A stretch of DNA of 64,000 nt, from assembly GCF_949987515.2 (NCBI RefSeq), contig NC_082690.1, forward strand, positions 106,266,400 to 106,330,399, in the 5' to 3' direction. The notes below the pieces were generated by a model. That model ran no database searches. It was not told the DNA's origin and saw only the letters and a list, made by a program, of their open reading frames with translations. The translations under genes were made by a program, and so were the position numbers. The DNA is from Delphinus delphis. Lineage: Eukaryota > Chordata > Mammalia > Artiodactyla > Delphinidae. Positions within the stretch are counted from its first letter, which is position 1, and the number at the start of each line of letters is the position of its first letter. Positions 54,592-64,000 of the stretch are shown here, in pieces.

Positions 54592-55262
54592 GCATGCATC
54601 CATCCACATGTCCATCCATTTATCCACACATCCACCAATTCATCCCTCCATCCACCCATCCACACACCCACCCACCCATCCATCATCCATCCATCCATCG
54701 TCCATCCATTCACCCATCCATCCATCCACACACCCACCCACCCATCCATCAATCCATGGTCCATCCATCCGTCATCCATCTACCCATCTATCCATCCACA
54801 TACCCACCTATCCATCATCCATCCATCCATCGTCCATCCACCCATCATCCATCTACCCACCCACCCACCCATCATCCAACCATCCATTGTCCATCCATCC
54901 ATCATCCATCCATCCATCGTCCATCCACCCATCATCCATCTACCCACCCACCCACCCATCATCCAACCATCCATTGTCCATCCATCCATCATCCATCCAT
55001 CCATCGTCCATCCATCCATCATCCATCTACCCACCCACTCACCCATCATCCAACCATCCATTGTCCATCCATCCATCATCCATCCATCCATCGTCCATCC
55101 ATCCATCATCCATCTACCCCCCCACCCATCCGTCATTCATCCATCCATCGTCCATCCATCCATCCATCCATCACCCATCCATCCATCCATCATCCATCCA
55201 TCCATCATCCATCTATCCTTCGTCCATCCACCCATCACCCATCTACCCATCCATGAATCCAT
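54592..55262 (+). repeat. CCAT-type array 5 with 87-bp higher-order repeat
   Basis: CCAT, CCATCAT, CCATCGT and CCAC units. From about 54,790 to 55,130 they are organised in 87-bp blocks. The marker CCAACCATCCATTGTCC starts at about 54,876, 54,963 and 55,050. Frames longer than 240 codons are low-complexity. Confidence 0.96.
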
Positions 55263-55395
55263 CCCTTCTTTCACCTACCATGTATTGAGTTAGTAGTGGA
55301 AGAAATAGTGGACTAGAGTCTTGTGACCTGGCTTCTAGTCTTAGCACGGCCACAGTGTTGAAGCTGAGTGCTCTGTGCAGAAAGCAAGGTATGAG
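55263..55395. other. Unique flank of array 5
   Basis: TCACCTACCATGTATTGAGT next to the array may be a remnant of a reversed L2 tail, but the match is too short to call. Confidence 0.3.
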
Positions 55396-55399
55396 AGTG

Positions 55400-55560
55400 A
55401 CAGCTACCCAGGTCTGGGTCTCACATCTGCCATTTTCACTCCTGTCTTTGGCTAAACCCTTCCCCTCTTTGAGCGTCAGCTTCCTCATCTGTGAAACAGA
55501 GCAGTAATGGTACTTGTCTTATTATTTTGAGGGCACGGTAAGAAAATTTACAGGGAGTTC
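55400..55560 (+). repeat. MIR SINE fragment
   Basis: CCTCTTTGAGCGTCAGCTTC, CTCATCTGTGAAACAGAGCA and GTAATGGTACTTGTC follow the MIR core and 3' part. Confidence 0.78.
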
Positions 55561-55734
55561 CTGGAACCACGTGAGCCTTCCAGTAGGAGGTACTCAGGTC
55601 CTGTGCTTTGGGTGGGGGGGGCTGCCACGATGGGACAAGAGCTAGCCCTGGCCTTCAGGGCTTTCTGGGCAGTGGAGCAGAAAAAGACCCAGCCAGCATC
55701 AGAGGGGTGGAAACGAAGAAGAATGAAAGGATAC

Positions 55735-55930
55735 AAAACCAGAGAGGCATGGTAAGGAAAGGTCTTGATGGCCGTGGTGATCATGGGTTTTGAGCAGGGT
55801 AGAACATGGTTGGATTAGTATTTTGGAAGGACCCTTCTGGCTGCTGTGGATTAGAAATGGGGTCCCACAGGGAGGGAAACCAGTTAGGAGACTGGTAGTT
55901 GCCTGGAGTAAAGATCATGAGACTAGAGAT
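55735..55930 (+). repeat. L2 fragment
   Basis: GTCTTGATGGCCGTGGTGAT, TAGTATTTTGGAAGGACCCT and TCTGGCTGCTGTGGATTAGA are typical L2 3' body text in sense orientation. Confidence 0.6.
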
Positions 55931-56149
55931 GATGGTGGGGGGTGGGGAATGTGACACTAAACTTCACAGATATTTTTTCTTCTAAATGTGAAAACTATGC
56001 AGGCAGCAGAATCGATGACCTGGGCCTCGGGTGACCTGGGTCACACCAGTTCCCTTGGTCATTTGGCAACACAGAACTCGTATCTTACCTTACCATCCTG
56101 TGTCTCTGGTAGACATTGCTAATCAATTGCGGCTCTCCTTCCCCTAGAG

Positions 56150-56350
56150 CCTAAAACCATGCCGCCCAATATGGTAGCCACCAGCCATCATTTAAAAATG
56201 GTTATTTAAATCTAAATCAAATCAAATGAAATCAAATGAATAATTCTGTTGCTGAAATGCAATAGTCACATTTCAAGGGCTGTACACCTACATGGGAAGA
56301 GCAGCTCCCTGTTGGCCGGAGCAGATACAGAACATTTCTGTCATCACAGA
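56150..56350. repeat. Old interspersed repeat related to the one at 5,485
   Basis: ATGCCGCCCAATATGGTAGC, TAGTCACATTTCAAGGGCTG and CTTGGACTGTGCTG at the right edge match the other family member's termini. A (AAATC)n-like run lies inside it. Confidence 0.55.
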
Positions 56351-57820
56351 TGTTCTCTTGGACTGTGCTGCCCTCATTGCTGGGAAGGACAGCAAACCCT
56401 CTGCCTTTTTGGGCCAAGAAGGCGTGAATTCTGCCAAACACCAGACTTGCCCGGGGGTCACATCTCACTGCAGGTTCCGTTTCCATCTGAATTTTACATA
56501 CGGCAAGGTCAGCCTTGAAAGAGCAAGGTCCTTCTGGGCTGACCCTTCTCAAGTTCACTTTCTTGTCTCTAAGGAAAAAAAAAAAGTAAAACCCTTGCCA
56601 TGCGGCCACACACATACGCAGAGAGTGTTGTTTCTGCCCTCAGCTCACTTGATTTCTTCAGCCTCCAGAGACCTGGTGCTTCTGTTCTGCATGTATTTTT
56701 AGTGCCTCTGGGTGAATGTCGTTGCCGCCAGAGGCTGACATTTCATACTCTGGGAACCCTGACCTGCTGCTTTCCGGTTGTGAGCTAAACCTGCTTTTTC
56801 ATGCCCCAGAAGGAAAGAACAATGATCATTAATAATCAGCATCTTCTGGAAAATAGGAAATGGAGCCTTCATGATCCGAGGCTGCCCTTAACCCCAGCCG
56901 TGCTGCCTGCAGTGGCCACCGCATGGCCGATCCACCAAAGTTTCCGTGGCTGCCAGGGTTACACCCTGAGGCCACCAGCCATGCCAAAGCACGGACAGTG
57001 GGCAGTAGGCAGTGGCCTGGCCACATAACTAGGGGGAGGACGAGGCTGGGGCAGAGTCATAAAAACTTGATGGAGAAAAAAGCGTTTCCAACTTGTGTAG
57101 AGACCTGTGGCCCACCTCCAGAGACCGGCACAGGGAACACCCTCCCAGGGCAGGGTGGGGTGGAGGCAGGAGTAGGGGAGGATGCCTTGCTCTCGGCGGG
57201 CGGGGGTGTCTTTTTGCGCTGGGGAGATTGACTGATCCAAAATGCCGGAGCCTCTGACCCTGGGCTGGGTCCCGTGCTGGGTCCTGGGGGCCACAGAGGA
57301 AGGAGGACCAGGTAAGTGGTGGCAGGATATTGGGATAGGGAAGGAACACCGGCCAGCTGCTGGCTCAGGGATGGGGCAGAGGGGCATAGGGCCTCGCACC
57401 TGCCGGCAGGAACGAGGCTACAGGTTCCCCCAGTGCCCCTCCTCCCCAGGTGCACAGGCGGTCCCTCCAGCCCCTGTGGCAGTGGGAACCGAAGCTGGCC
57501 TGGCCTTTAGGGAAGAGGGGCGGGACTTGCCGAAATCACCTTTGACAAGGAAAGCAAAGGTCACGGGAACAATTCCTCCCTTTCACGCTGGGCGACCCGG
57601 CAGGAGTGTGCTGGAGCTGACAGAGGGTGGCAGCCCCTCCCAGGCAGCCCAAGACAAACAGGGTGGCAGGAAGTTCCCACGCTCCCAGGACTGGCGCCCA
57701 GGAGCCTCTGCAGTCACCTGCTGGGGGTTGGGGCTGCCAGGAGGGCGGGGCCTCAGCCACCCACAGGTGAGCCTGGAGCCCCACAGCCTGGGGGCGGGGT
57801 CAGCTGAGCACATGCGCTGA
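56351..57820. other. Unique DNA
   Basis: An A run lies at about 56,574-56,585. No exon is recognised. The right half is GC-rich, with overlapping frames on both strands. Confidence 0.4.
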
Positions 57821-57824
57821 CACC

Positions 57825-58030
57825 TACTCGGTGACTTGCACTTTGCAAACACCACCTCCCTGAGTCCTTACAGAAATCCTGCTAGGTTAACATTATGGTC
57901 TTCAGTTCACAGAATAGGAACCTGAGACCCAGAGAGGTTAAGTGACTTCCTTTGGGTCACACAGCCCCAAAAGGGAAGAGTCAGGATTTGGGCTCAGGCT
58001 CCTCTGGTTTCGAAGTCTGTGCCCTTCAGT
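57825..58030 (-). repeat. MIR SINE, near full length
   Basis: TCCTTACAGAAATCCTGCTA, CAGAGAGGTTAAGTGACTTC, GGGTCACACAGCCCC and GGATTTGGGCTCAGGCTC are the reversed MIR. Confidence 0.88.
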
Positions 58031-58115
58031 CATGTATTCACTCAGCAAACCTTTGCTGACCCCCTCCTGTGTGCCAGGCTCTTAGCCAGGGGCCAGGATG
58101 GAAATGTAATCAGGG
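58031..58115 (-). repeat. L2 3'-end fragment
   Basis: TCACTCAGCAAACCTTTGCT followed by CCCCTCCTGTGTGCCAGGCT is a reversed L2 3' end. Confidence 0.65.
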
Positions 58116-59205
58116 CCATGGTCCCGTGGGCAACCTCGTGTCTCATTTCACAGCAAAAGTCCACATTAGCAGTGACCTAGGGCTCCATCTGCAAAGGGTG
58201 AGTGGGTCCCTAAACCGACCTCAGTGGAATATGCTAGGTGATAGGACAGCACACCCAGCTGTGGGGAGAAGGCGCTGGAGGAACACAACAGCCTCAACTC
58301 CTAGATTTTTGTTCCAGTGCTACTTCTGCTGATCTCTGGGCTGGGATGGGTGGCCTGGGGTGGGTGTCTCCCTACCCTTGAAATCGGGGTGACCGAGAGC
58401 TAGCTCCTCTAACCCCATGAGCACTTGCTTCGAAAGGAGTAGACGAACTGACCAGGGAGCCCAGGCCACGGCCACACGTGGGTCACCTCTCCCAAGCCAC
58501 TCAGAGATGCTCCCGGGCTGGAGCTCTTGGAGGGCAGGGCTGCCCCTTTGCTTGAGGGACATTGACCCAGGGCTGGCCGTGGGCAGGCTCGGGGGTCCCA
58601 GAGGTGCAGACCGCCCCACCACCACCTCAGCACCCAGCACAGACCTGGCGTGGAGTAGGTGCACAGGAAGAGCCAGCTGAATGATTGTGGCCACTGCTGG
58701 GTCACCAGCTGTCGCTGCTGCCCCTGTGGACAAAGGCTTCCAAGCGTCCCTGGGGCTTTGAGGGTCTTCAGGTCTCGGAGGACCCCACACAGCTGCCTCA
58801 CGGGGACCACACTGCTGCCGGTACCCCCAAACAGAGCACCATCTTGCCGGTTCATCATGCCACCTCAGAGCCCATGTTTATGACGAGGTTAAGTTGGGTC
58901 AAAGGGCACCTCTCAGGCTGGAGTTTGGGACAGCAGCGGCTCCTGGAGCCCAGATGAGGGTGGGAGCTGAGAGCCTGGGATGGAGGGTGAAGCGAGGCTC
59001 TCCCCATCGCGGGCCCCCAGCCAGGAATCCAGTGGGACAGTATGGCCCCTCTCACCTCTCAGATTCCAGACTCGCAAGGTCAGGAACCACTGACGCTGTG
59101 GCCAAAGGGCACGTGCTCAAGAATGACCCGTCCTCTGAGGGCCGGCTTTCCCTTCCCCGCAGGAATGGGGAGTCAGGCCTGGAGTCAGGGCACAGCCCTG
59201 CCCAC
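58116..59205. other. GC-rich unique DNA
   Basis: Nothing recognisable as a gene. GTAGGTGCACAGGAAGAGCC near 58,656 could be a MIR or L2 end. Confidence 0.35.
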
Positions 59206-59460
59206 TCACTTGTTCCACTGCCCATCCACTTATCCACCCTTCCAACGAACACTTACCATCGTCCGTCCAAAGGTACGCAGCTATCCCATCAGGTTACCCA
59301 CCCGCCAACCAGCCGTTCACACAGGCGTCCATCCTGTCATCTGACCACCGGTCCACCTATTGACTCACCGCACCCTCCACTGACTGTCCATCTACTCACT
59401 TAGCCTTCACCTGCCCATTGAGTTGTCCCTCTGTCCACGTTTTGATGCACCTGCACATCC
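59206..59460 (+). repeat. Very degenerate CCAT-type run
   Basis: Repeated CCAT/CCAC/CCGTCC words (ATCCACTTATCCACCCTTCC, CCATCGTCCGTCC) suggest a decayed array in the same orientation as the others. Confidence 0.55.
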
Positions 59461-59679
59461 GTCCACTCCCTCAAACCCCTAGTGCCAGGCCTGAGGCCAT
59501 CCGTGGGCACAAGGCAAGGTTGGCTGGCATTAATTCCGGGTGATGTAGCCAAAACCAAGTTGGTTCAAAGCAAACACTTTGTCACTGGCTTTGCGGCTTT
59601 CCCTCCAGCCACACCTGCCCTTCCTGTCCTGGGAAGAAGTCAAAAGGCATGGAGGGTGGGGAAGCGTGGGCTTTGGGTC

Positions 59680-59742
59680 TCTGCCATTTATTAGCTGCGT
59701 GACCTTGGACTTGGTAACTTTTCCATGTTGTATGACGTGAAG
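59680..59742 (+). repeat. Short MIR fragment
   Basis: TCTGCCATTTATTAGCTGCG followed by TGACCTTGGACTTGGTAACT is the MIR 5' core in sense orientation. Confidence 0.7.
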
Positions 59743-59789
59743 ATTCACTCCAGCACGTCTTCGCTGAGCCACTGTAACAGCGAAATGCC

Positions 59790-60260
59790 CACCATAAGTA
59801 ATCTGCGTCATTGCCATGATTAATTATCACTGACGGAGGCTGCACTGTCCAATGTCATCTGATGGTACTAGAAAGAAAGGTTGCTGGGATTCCCGAATGC
59901 CAGGTTCGTGAAAAAACATCTCTTTCTGCAGCTTTTCCTTCACCCAAGCCTTCCTTTTTGTAGCTGGCCGGGTCTCGTTTTCAATTGCACATTTCTTTTT
60001 TATTTAAGCAGCACTGATAACACCTTTTTGATAAAAGGAAAACAAAACTTCCAGCGGAGATAAAGGAATGTCCGTGTTCTTTGTCAGCGGTCCTGGGAAG
60101 GAGCGTTCCACAGCCCATGTTATTTTCCCACTGGAATGTGACAAAGGAGGTGTGAAATATTTGTCCAGATCATTTCTCATCAATGGGACATTCCAATAAC
60201 CACGAGCAGTGTTGGCCCTTTTTTCTCCTAAGCACAGCCCGGAGGGAGCCACTAGTCTGG
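59790..60260. promoter_or_regulatory. Candidate enhancer-like block with three TEAD-type motifs
   Basis: A low-repeat, AT-richer block inside GC-rich DNA. GGAATG or CATTCC, the core bound by TEAD factors, occurs at 60,065-60,070, 60,133-60,138 and 60,189-60,194. GATAA-type words occur at about 60,015, 60,028 and 60,058. No transposon or frame is recognised. Regulatory function is an inference from motif clustering. Confidence 0.3.
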
Positions 60261-60474
60261 CTAATCTGGATTTGCGGGCATAAGGGTCCTGGCTCACTGG
60301 CTGAACTGGGGGGACGGGGACACTCGTGTTCCACCGGGGCGGTGCGTTTGTCTGAGTCAGCTGCTGGCCTGCTGCTGGGTCTGGGCTGTGTCAGAGGCTG
60401 AACCTCAGGCTCTGGTATGTGCCAGACCCCTGGGCCCATGCAGCTTTATTCTCTCTCTTGCCTGGGAGAAATGA

Positions 60475-60565
60475 TTCATTATTCTATTTTAGAGGAGGAG
60501 ACTGAGGGTCAGAGTGCATATGGGAGACTTACTCAAGGTCACACACATTTCAGATCTGAAACCAA
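60475..60565 (-). repeat. MIR SINE fragment
   Basis: ATTTTAGAGGAGGAGACTGA, GGGTCAGAGTGCATATGGGA and CTCAAGGTCACACACATTTC are reversed MIR core text. Confidence 0.72.
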
Positions 60566-60954
60566 CATCTAGCTCTGGCTGCCACGGCCAGAGGTGCTGC
60601 CGTTCACCTGGTCATCCTCTCCCCAAGGGCCTTCCGAGGAGGCTTGTGTTTGAGAAGGGTGCCTCCTGGGCCCAAGCGTCCATCGTGTTTCCCCAAAAGT
60701 GATGACGGCCTGGTGTGAGCTTTTCCCCTCACCTGAGACAGAGGCCCACAACTGCCTCTATGGTACAGGTCTTGTCTCCAATCAGTATGGTACCCCTACC
60801 TGGCACGCCCCCCTCCTCCAATCTCAGCTGTCTCTGAAACTCCTCTGACACCAGATACCACCGTACCACTGACCACTGGTCTTATAGCAGAATGCAGGAG
60901 CCTGGTGGGAGAGTCAGACAGGCCTGGGGTGGCAGCCAGTTCAAGACAGCCTCC

Positions 60955-61448
60955 GACGATCCTTGCCTGTTGGTATTCAACCCCTGTGTAGTTCCCTCCC
61001 ACCTTGAATAGGGCTCACCTGGTAGCCAGCAGGATGCTGTGGGATGCTGGAGTGTGACTCCCAAGGCCACGTCATAGAAGGCGTTGTGGCTTCTACCTCG
61101 TTCTCTTCAACCGCTCACTCTGGGGTAAGACGTCCACCACGTTGCGAGGACACACAAGCGTCCCTGTAGAGAGGCCCGTGTGGCAGGGTCCTGAGGCGTC
61201 CTGCCAACAGCCGGGTGAAGGAGCTGTCTCGGAGGTGAGTCCTCCAGCCTCGCTCAAGCCTTCAGATAACTGCAGCCCCGGCTGCCGTCTTGACTGTAGT
61301 CTCCTAAGAGATTCTGGTCCAGAGCCACCCAGTCTAGCGGCTCCCAGATCCTTGACCCACAGAAACAGTGGGAGGTGAGACATATTTGTGGTTTCCAGCC
61401 ACTACGTTTTGGGGTAATTTGTTACACAGCAAGAGATAATTAATACCT
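60955..61448 (+). mobile_element. MLT1-type MaLR LTR
   Basis: GAGAGGCCCGTGTGGCAGGG, CTCAAGCCTTCAGATAACTG, TTGACCCACAGAAACAGTGG and the terminal GGGGTAATTTGTTACACAGC with AGAGATAATTAATAC follow the MLT1 3' half. The 5' part is uncertain. Confidence 0.82.
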
Positions 61449-61481
61449 GAACTTTGAATGGTGTGCTTCTCCTTACGAGTT

Positions 61482-61620
61482 AAGTCACCTGGGTCAGGTG
61501 ACTCCGCTTGGAGCCCTGGTTTCGTCCTTTACAAGACAGGCTGATCATAACTCCCTAGAGAACTGTGCTGAGAGCCAGATGGGATGCAGCCTGCACTGTG
61601 CCTGGCGTCCCAGGGGCCAC
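61482..61620 (+). repeat. MIR SINE fragment
   Basis: AGCCCTGGTTTCGTCCTTTA followed by CAAGACAGGCTGATCATAAC is a diverged MIR. Confidence 0.55.
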
Positions 61621-61824
61621 CGGGCTGCTGTTATCATTGCCGCAGCCACCTGTGCCTGTGTGGGGTTCTGACCTCCCTGCTTAGGGTGTCAGCACCTGTG
61701 ACCAGGGCCACCTTCTTACATCCCTCTTAGGCACCCCCCACACACTCACCTGGCCCAGTGCCTGGACCAGGGCTGAAGTGGGCTCTCAGGCACTGCTGCA
61801 GAACTAATGAATGAAGAGGGATTT

Positions 61825-62215
61825 TTTTTTAATGAAAATATTTTGTGACAAAATGCGAGGAACGTGAAATTTACCCTCTCAATCGTTTTTACGTGTCCAG
61901 TTCTGTAGTATTTAAGTACATTCACATTGTTGTGCAACCAACCTACAGAATTTTTTCCTCTTTTTAAACGGACCCCGTTCAACAGCAACTCCCCATCGCC
62001 CTCCCACAGTCCCTGGCATCACCATCCCACTCTCTGTCTCTGTGACTTTGACTCCTAGAGGGACCTCACGTCCGTGGACTCATGTAGCACGTGTCCCGGC
62101 TTGTCTCACAGCACATGGCGCCCTCCAGGCCCCCACCCCCCCCAACGTTGGAAAATGTGTCAGAATGTGTCCTTCCTCTCTGAGGCTGAGTAATATTCCA
62201 CAGTGAATGGTTTCT
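61825..62215 (-). mobile_element. L1M 3'UTR fragment
   Basis: TAAGTACATTCACATTGTTG, TGCAACCAACCTACAGAATT, CAACTCCCCATCGCCCTCCC and GGCTGAGTAATATTCCACAG match the reversed L1M 3'UTR. Confidence 0.82.
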
Positions 62216-62361
62216 TGTTTTGTGTCCCTTCTGCTCCCATCACCACCATGAGATTGTTGGGGTCAGGCATGAAGTTTTACTTATCTGCTTGTTCCCAGCA
62301 CATATCTTGGAACTTGGCCCTGAATCAGCCTTACTCAAGATGCATGTATGGAAGAAATGAC

Positions 62362-62520
62362 TAAGGTCCACATGCCTGGGTTTGTGTCCTGGTTCAGCCA
62401 CTGGTTGGCTGGGTGGCCTCAGCAGGTGGCTTGCCCTCTCTGAACCTCCGTTTCCTCGTCTATGGAATGGGGATGGTGACTCACAGGGCAGCTGTTGGGG
62501 TCAGATGTGATGACTGGGGT
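62362..62520 (+). repeat. MIR SINE
   Basis: GGTTTGTGTCCTGGTTCAGC, CTCTGAACCTCCGTTTCCTC and ATGGAATGGGGATGGTGAC follow the MIR consensus. Confidence 0.88.
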
Positions 62521-62639
62521 GTGAGGGGGGTGTAGATGCTTCCTGATTCGACTCCTAAGGTCAGAAACGGTGACACTGCCCTGCCTGACCCCAGCCTGAC
62601 CCAACTGCCACTCAGCAGGGGGCCGGGCGTGGTGGCCTC

Positions 62640-62900
62640 TCTGTCGTTTCAGCAGCACAGGACACTTTAATTACCGCCTGTCTTCTGAGATAAAGCCGGT
62701 GGGTCCCACATTCCATACCCGGTCATTTCATCGATAAGACCCTAGGGCCAAGCTGAGACGTCTTATGCCCAGGAATGCCGGTGAAAACGATAGCAGGGGA
62801 AGAATTAGACCCAAATTTGCTTCACACAAGGTGCAATTTTAGATACATGCTGATAACTTCTCTGGGGGCTAAAGGCTCTGGAATTCCAACTGACCCTGGA
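62640..62900. promoter_or_regulatory. Low-repeat block with GATA-type motifs
   Basis: AGATAA at 62,688-62,693 and TGATAA at 62,851-62,856 fit WGATAR. CGATAAG at 62,732-62,738 is a near match, and a CATTCC lies at 62,709-62,714. No transposon or frame is recognised. The block might be a distal element, but motif density alone is weak evidence. Confidence 0.22.
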
Positions 62901-62942
62901 CGAGAGGGCAAAGGAATCAGGAAAGTTGGCTTTGCGTAGGTG

Positions 62943-63130
62943 AGAACATGAGCTGTGGGGTCGGACGGCCTGGATTAAACCTCAGGTCAGCCACTGGCTT
63001 CTTAGGTGACCTTGGGGATCTCGCTGAACTGCTTTGTTCCTCAGTTTCTCCATCTGGAAAATGGGGATATTAATGGTTCCCATCATTTTCTGGGTGTGGA
63101 CCAAACACAGTGAGGCTGGGGGTGTGCCTG
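62943..63130 (+). repeat. MIR SINE, near full length
   Basis: GAGCTGTGGGGTCGGACGGC, CAGCCACTGGCTTCTTAGGT, TTCCTCAGTTTCTCCATCTG and GAAAATGGGGATATTAATGG are sense MIR text. Another TGTAAAATGGGGAGG at 63,184 hints at a second worn MIR directly after it. Confidence 0.9.
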
Positions 63131-64000
63131 ACACATGTTGAGAGACCCTGGCTGTGTCCCTCCTGGGCCTTGGTGCCTCTGCCTGTAAAATGGGGAGGTC
63201 CTCCCCCTCGCCCTGTAAGAATGGTTTGTTGATCACTTTTCTCCCGCCCCCACTGCTTAGATTTGGTAAACTGGCCAAGTCATCTTTCCAGAATTAGGGA
63301 GTGTTTCCAATGTGCTTCTTCCATACTGGGGTCAGCCCATGCCCCTGAGCTCTGTGTATCCGAGCCTCTGCCAGCATCCCCACTAGGGTTGCTTGTGGCG
63401 CTGCACACCTGGCGTGTCCCCCAGGGGCTCTGGGTTTCAGCTCCCTGCCCCCCGTTCCTGTCCTTGCTTTTCCCGCTCAGCAAGTGCACCCCTCTCTACC
63501 TGGGGGCTCAAGGCCAGAGCCTCTTCGTCAGTGCTTCCAGCCCACATGGCCCACACCCAGCCCCTCACCTAAGCCCTTCCCTCCTACACCCCTGCTGGAG
63601 GAGACCCACAGAGAAGACCCTCAGTGGACCACAAGAAGAGGACAGAATGGATTCAAGGTTTGGGTTTGTATGTTATGGCAGCCCAGCCTCGCGAGCCCAG
63701 ACTAATTCAAGGTCCCACCTTAGCCAGAACTGGCCCTGGGGAGATGGCGCCCTGCGCTGGGTGGGCTCAACACCTCTCCTGGGCTCCCTGACCTTGGACT
63801 TCTCTATCACCTCCCACCTGGCTGGAGCCGCCAGCTCGCGGGACCCCCTCCTGGCCTGACACCCTGAGGCAGGTGCATGCCACCCTGCCCACGTCTCTGT
63901 CCCCAGGCCCAGTTCAGAGTCCATCCTCTCTGGGGCTCCAGCTGAGCCTGTTGGGAGACCGGCCTTGGCAGGGACCCAGCTATCCCCCGCGTGTGCATTC
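63131..64000. other. GC-rich unique DNA to the window end
   Basis: No exon recognised. The 198-codon plus-strand frame from 63,263 to 63,859 is proline- and serine-rich and lacks a domain. It overlaps minus-strand frames, so I treat it as chance. Confidence 0.4.

Overview
This window looks like nuclear DNA of a cetacean, with a toothed whale or dolphin most likely. The diagnostic evidence is a set of CHR-family tRNA-derived SINEs. Several carry the whale-type body, which ends in a poly(A) tail after a GCGTACCGC motif and begins GGGCTTCCCTGGTGG, and they sit beside 3' ends of the cetartiodactyl L1 lineage. I find no protein-coding exon, rRNA, tRNA, snRNA gene or CRISPR array that I can defend. 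The long open frames are chance frames in GC-rich DNA, frames through tandem repeats, or transposon remnants. The window is best read as intergenic or deep intronic mammalian DNA.

Layout: 1-6.8 kb is GC-rich unique DNA with a CCAT-type microsatellite, several MIRs and one old DNA-transposon-like repeat. At 6.8-12.1 kb lies a long, decayed L1 on the minus strand, still in 3'UTR to ORF2 order, with two SINEs nested in it and a third just beyond it. The stretch 12.4-18.5 kb is GC-rich, with one expanded SINE, LTR (MaLR-type) remnants, a MER5A-like element and a low-repeat AT-richer block that may be regulatory. At 18.5-22.1 kb is an L1/SINE nest containing a twin-primed (5'-inverted) L1. The stretch 22.1-29.6 kb is mostly unique, with a 56-bp tandem duplication, a large CCAT array attached to an L2, an MLT1-type LTR and a 35-bp minisatellite. 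At 29.6-32.9 kb is a second L1 nest with opposed L1 3' ends and a (TA)n tract. The stretch 33-45 kb is GC-rich, with an ERV-L-type LTR plus primer-binding-site remnant, two unexplained inverted-repeat structures and L1M fragments. The stretch 45-64 kb carries four more CCAT-type arrays, many MIRs, MaLR LTRs and blocks of unique DNA with motif clusters typical of distal enhancers.

The main themes are repeat biology. All the sizeable CCAT arrays have the same strand orientation, and at least three abut the 3' end of a minus-oriented L2, which suggests that L2 tails seeded them. Several nested insertions keep clean target-site duplications and give a relative chronology. One MaLR LTR fragment appears to have been retroposed as a polyadenylated transcript into a MIR. 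I see no convincing new multi-gene system. The most unusual small signals are a paired-octamer hairpin at 41,852-41,892 and a three-copy inverted/direct repeat at 37,037-37,140. Repeat family names come from recognition of consensus text, not a database search, so subfamily labels are approximate.
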